From: Verrucomicrobia bacterium UBA1200
Lineage (GTDB): Bacteria > Verrucomicrobiota > Kiritimatiellia > RFP12 > UBA1067
Length of the DNA: 64,000 nt
Direction of reading: 5' to 3'
Assembly: GCA_002309765.1 (NCBI GenBank)
Contig: DBXY01000022.1
Span: forward strand, 115,526-179,525
Shown here: piece by piece, positions 61,494 through 64,000 of the stretch
Position numbering within the stretch: position 1 is the first letter of the stretch
Layout of the letters: every line of letters begins with the position of its first letter
Made by a program: the position numbers and the translations under genes
Notes under the pieces: generated by a model
Told to the model about the DNA's origin: nothing
What the model saw: only the letters and a program-made list of their open reading frames with translations
Database searches by the model: none

Positions 61494-63077
61494 TTATTTC
61501 TTTAGTCCGGTCTCGCGCTCTACCGACTTTTCGCAACACGCTTTGATCGAAGCCTCGCCCGCATAGATACGAATCGCGCCTTTGGTACGGGTGATGCCGG
61601 TGTAGAGAATTTCACGAGTCAGAAGCGGCAAATCGGCTTCCGGCGGCATGACAATCGACACATTGCCGAATTCCGACCCCTGCGCCTTATGGATGGTGGT
61701 CGCAAACGCCAGTTCGGTGCCGTTTAGCAATTCCAAGCGAAGCTTACGGACACCTTTCTCCAATGTCGGTAGGTAGATGTACTGCGGCTCGTCAGGTATA
61801 ACCACGCCGACATCACCGTTTTGCACCTCCAGCGAATGATCGTTCCGCGTAATCATCACAGGCATCGGACACTTCTTGCCAAGCAACCGCTTAATATACT
61901 CGTTCAGGCTTTCGGTGCCGTACGGCCCTTTCCGAAGGACGCAGAGGACGCGAAATCCGTTAAGCTTTTCCAGGGCCGACACCGCCTCTGAACATTGGGA
62001 TAACTCTCCGAATCCGTTGCGAACCGCACTTTGGAAATCGTTCCATTTTGCAGGCGCAAAAGGATCTTTCCCCGAAATGTTCCGAAAACTGGCCTCTTTC
62101 TCCTCCCGCAACACCGCCATCACGGCGTCGAAACTCCCGTCCCTGCCGCTGTTGACGGCAGACGCCAGACGATCAATCGTGCCACCCGACGGGAAACGCT
62201 TGCTAATCATAAGCTTAGCGACATTATGATCGAACAAGTCACACAGGTCTCCAAACACCCGCCCCTGATCCACGGAGGCCAGCTGATGAGAATCGCCAAT
62301 CAGCGTCAAAGCGCACTCCGGCGGTAACGCGTCCAGCAACTTCGCCATCAGCGGCAACCCGATCATACTTGCCTCATCGACAACGAGCCAGTCCATCGGT
62401 AGCGGATTCGAACGATCGTGTTTGAACGACACAAAATCAGGATTCGTCCCCAACAGCGTGTGAAGCGTGGTCGCGGGCTGGATACCTTCCAGTAACCCTT
62501 GCTTTTTCAGATCCACAAGCGATTCGTTAATGCGCGCGGCGGCCTTGCCGGTCGGGGCGGCAAGGGCAATCCGTGCATCAGACATACGCTCCCGCATCAG
62601 GTTAACCGCCTTCCCCAACGTGAACGTCTTGCCCGTACCAGGGCCGCCCGTGAGGATTGAGAACCGGTGCGCCAACAGGGTGGGAATAGCCGGACACTGG
62701 TCTTCCGGGCGCAACATGGCGTACTCTTCACGTTGCGGAACAGTGACATCGGAGAGCCATGGGGCGCAAGACATGGCGGTAACCCGGCTGCGCACAATCT
62801 GCTCGTACCGCCAATTCCGCCGCGTGTAGAGCAGATCGCCAAACCGCACAAACGGCGTGTCAACCGTGTCCGGATCGGTCTCCGCCGTGACAACGGAGAC
62901 TATTTCAGGCACTCCGTCCAGCAACGCCGCCTCATCGCCGCTCAACCGGCAGCACACATTTCCGCCGTCGGTCTCATCATTGTCATCCGACACCCCGATG
63001 GCGCGAACGCAGAGTTCCGGTACATCCTCACGCCCGCCCATCATCCGCTTTACCAAATCCGCGATTGCCGTTTTCAT
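61494..63077 (-). CDS. recD: Exodeoxyribonuclease V alpha subunit
   Basis: 527 residues. This SF1B helicase of the RecBCD complex processes double-strand breaks. Walker A 'GGPGTGKT' (~143-150), Walker B 'VVDEASMIGLPLM' (~230), 'IGDSHQLASVDQG' (motif III) and 'TTIHKAQGSEF' (motif V/VI region) are all present. Length matches the shorter RecD form. Its ATG overlaps the stop of recB (ATGA), so the two are translationally coupled. Confidence 0.92.
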   Translation of the reverse strand: MKTAIADLVKRMMGGREDVPELCVRAIGVSDDNDETDGGNVCCRLSGDEAALLDGVPEIVSVVTAETDPDTVDTPFVRFGDLLYTRRNWRYEQIVRSRVTAMSCAPWLSDVTVPQREEYAMLRPEDQCPAIPTLLAHRFSILTGGPGTGKTFTLGKAVNLMRERMSDARIALAAPTGKAAARINESLVDLKKQGLLEGIQPATTLHTLLGTNPDFVSFKHDRSNPLPMDWLVVDEASMIGLPLMAKLLDALPPECALTLIGDSHQLASVDQGRVFGDLCDLFDHNVAKLMISKRFPSGGTIDRLASAVNSGRDGSFDAVMAVLREEKEASFRNISGKDPFAPAKWNDFQSAVRNGFGELSQCSEAVSALEKLNGFRVLCVLRKGPYGTESLNEYIKRLLGKKCPMPVMITRNDHSLEVQNGDVGVVIPDEPQYIYLPTLEKGVRKLRLELLNGTELAFATTIHKAQGSEFGNVSIVMPPEADLPLLTREILYTGITRTKGAIRIYAGEASIKACCEKSVERETGLKK

Positions 63078-64000
63078 TTAACGTTCTCCATTCCAAACGC
63101 CGCCGCGAGTTCTTCCAGCATCGCCTCGCATGGGCGGTCTGCAAACACCGCCGATTCGCAACCAGCCGCCACTCCGCGCAGAAAATAGTATCGGATACCG
63201 CCGAAATTCCGTTCCCAAAAGTACTTATCTTTCAGGTTCTCTTTTAAGAACCGGTGCAACACCGTCGCATACAAGAGATACTGGAAAAAGTAACCGTGTT
63301 CAGCCATCTCCGCCGTAACGCCTTCTTTGGAAAAACCGCTTTTACATCCGTTGATTGAATTCGACTTCCAATCAACTACATAATAATAGCCGTTGTGGCG
63401 GAAAAGCAAATCCAGATACCCTTTTAGGAATCCGTTCGGCACTAATCGGTTCCACCCATCCATCGCACGAATGAACGGGCGTTTTTCGGAATCTTCTCCC
63501 CAGTATCTTTCGATAACGGTTTTGATGGCCGCCGTGGTAGCCACCGCGTCTCTCGAAGAAAAGTCGAACTCCCATTCGCTGAAACGATCAGCCGCCTTGA
63601 CTTCGCGCAACGAAAACGTTTCGCCGTCAGGGGCGTTAATCCGGCGGCTCAACGTCGCTTTCATCATTTCGGCGACCACATCCGCGTTATCGTCGGGCAA
63701 TCCATGCATTCTCAACGCCGATAGCGTAGCCGTTCCCACCGTATCATCATCCGCCGCGAAATCAATCTTTTCCAATATCGAATGCCAACATGTGCCCACC
63801 GCCAAGCCACCCGGCAAAGCGAAGACTTGATGTTCTTTGCCTTTCGGATTTCCAGTCGCCGCCGCGGCGGAATTGGTTTCGGTCGCGCCATCCCAATCAC
63901 GCCCGTCATCGTCTTTACGCTCGGAAGGCGATAGCGAAGAGTAACTGCCTTTGGACGGTGTCAAATCAAACTCGTGCAGCCTTTTTTCCGGTTTGGGAGA
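63074..64000 (-). CDS. recB: Exodeoxyribonuclease V beta subunit, C-terminal nuclease part (cut by window edge)
   Basis: Last 308 residues; the frame is open to the right edge. It carries the RecB nuclease: 'GTCWHSILEKIDF', then 'GYLDLLFRHNGYYYVVDWKSN', in which the Asp and the D-x-K supply the PD-(D/E)XK metal ligands. This matches the RecB C-terminus rather than AddA/AddB. Helicase motifs are outside the window. The recC-recB-recD order typical of RecBCD loci would put recC beyond the edge (inference). Confidence 0.9.
   Translation of the reverse strand, partial: SPKPEKRLHEFDLTPSKGSYSSLSPSERKDDDGRDWDGATETNSAAAATGNPKGKEHQVFALPGGLAVGTCWHSILEKIDFAADDDTVGTATLSALRMHGLPDDNADVVAEMMKATLSRRINAPDGETFSLREVKAADRFSEWEFDFSSRDAVATTAAIKTVIERYWGEDSEKRPFIRAMDGWNRLVPNGFLKGYLDLLFRHNGYYYVVDWKSNSINGCKSGFSKEGVTAEMAEHGYFFQYLLYATVLHRFLKENLKDKYFWERNFGGIRYYFLRGVAAGCESAVFADRPCEAMLEELAAAFGMENVK

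Overview
The window looks like an anaerobic, host- or gut-associated member of the PVC superphylum, most like Kiritimatiellota. This is inference from gene content, since there is no rRNA. The indicators are giant secreted beta-solenoid proteins, a DUF4175-like membrane protein, hydrazine-synthase-alpha-like diheme proteins, BspA-type leucine-rich repeats, many exported glycosidases without SusC/SusD, and an oxygen-sensitive indolepyruvate:ferredoxin oxidoreductase. No tRNA, rRNA, CRISPR array, phage or IS transposase was found.

Layout. 1-5.8 kb: a DUF2341 protein cut by the window edge and a 1714-residue secreted solenoid protein. 6.1-12 kb: a plus-strand operon of a DUF4175-like protein, a Tat-exported aldo/keto reductase and RimO. 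12-26 kb: a second solenoid protein, then export-signal enzymes for complex glycans (GH31, GH99/71-like, ceramidase-like, sialate O-acetylesterase, GH2 exo-glucosaminidase-like). 26-32 kb: two tandem paralogs related to hydrazine synthase alpha, with identical 3' ends and short non-coding elements around them. 32-34 kb: a cysteine synthase and an orphan ABC ATPase. 34-40 kb: a 2012-residue solenoid protein with ConA-like and PA14-like modules. 40-47.6 kb: housekeeping genes (purC, iorAB, yfcE-type phosphodiesterase, hemW, a parvulin lipoprotein, nrnA). 47.7-59.2 kb: a second exported glycan block (GH20, GH2, metallo-beta-lactamase fold, metallophosphoesterase, GH89-like, LRR), interrupted by a decapitated AAA ATPase pseudogene. 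59.4-64 kb: a mini-operon of a 62-residue stand-alone sigma region 4 protein and a 109-residue charged partner, a secreted protein of unknown role, and recD/recB.

How the genes fit together. The exported hydrolases (hexosaminidases, N-acetylglucosaminidase-like, glucosaminidase-like, acetylesterase, ceramidase-like) suggest stepwise removal of N-acetylated, O-acetylated sugars from host glycoconjugates. The solenoid proteins are probably surface or secreted adhesins or binding scaffolds. IorAB fits amino-acid fermentation.

The most unusual signals are four. (1) A short C-terminal tail (Gly, hydrophobic strand, final basic or polar residue) is shared by all three solenoid proteins. (2) A 128-bp non-coding insertion is revealed by an empty-site/filled-site comparison at the tandem paralogs, with a related copy elsewhere that carries a nested palindrome. 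(3) The sigma-4 mini-protein pairs with a partner bearing a duplicated MS-x-EEF motif. (4) Decayed 8-bp-period repeats fill many intergenic gaps.
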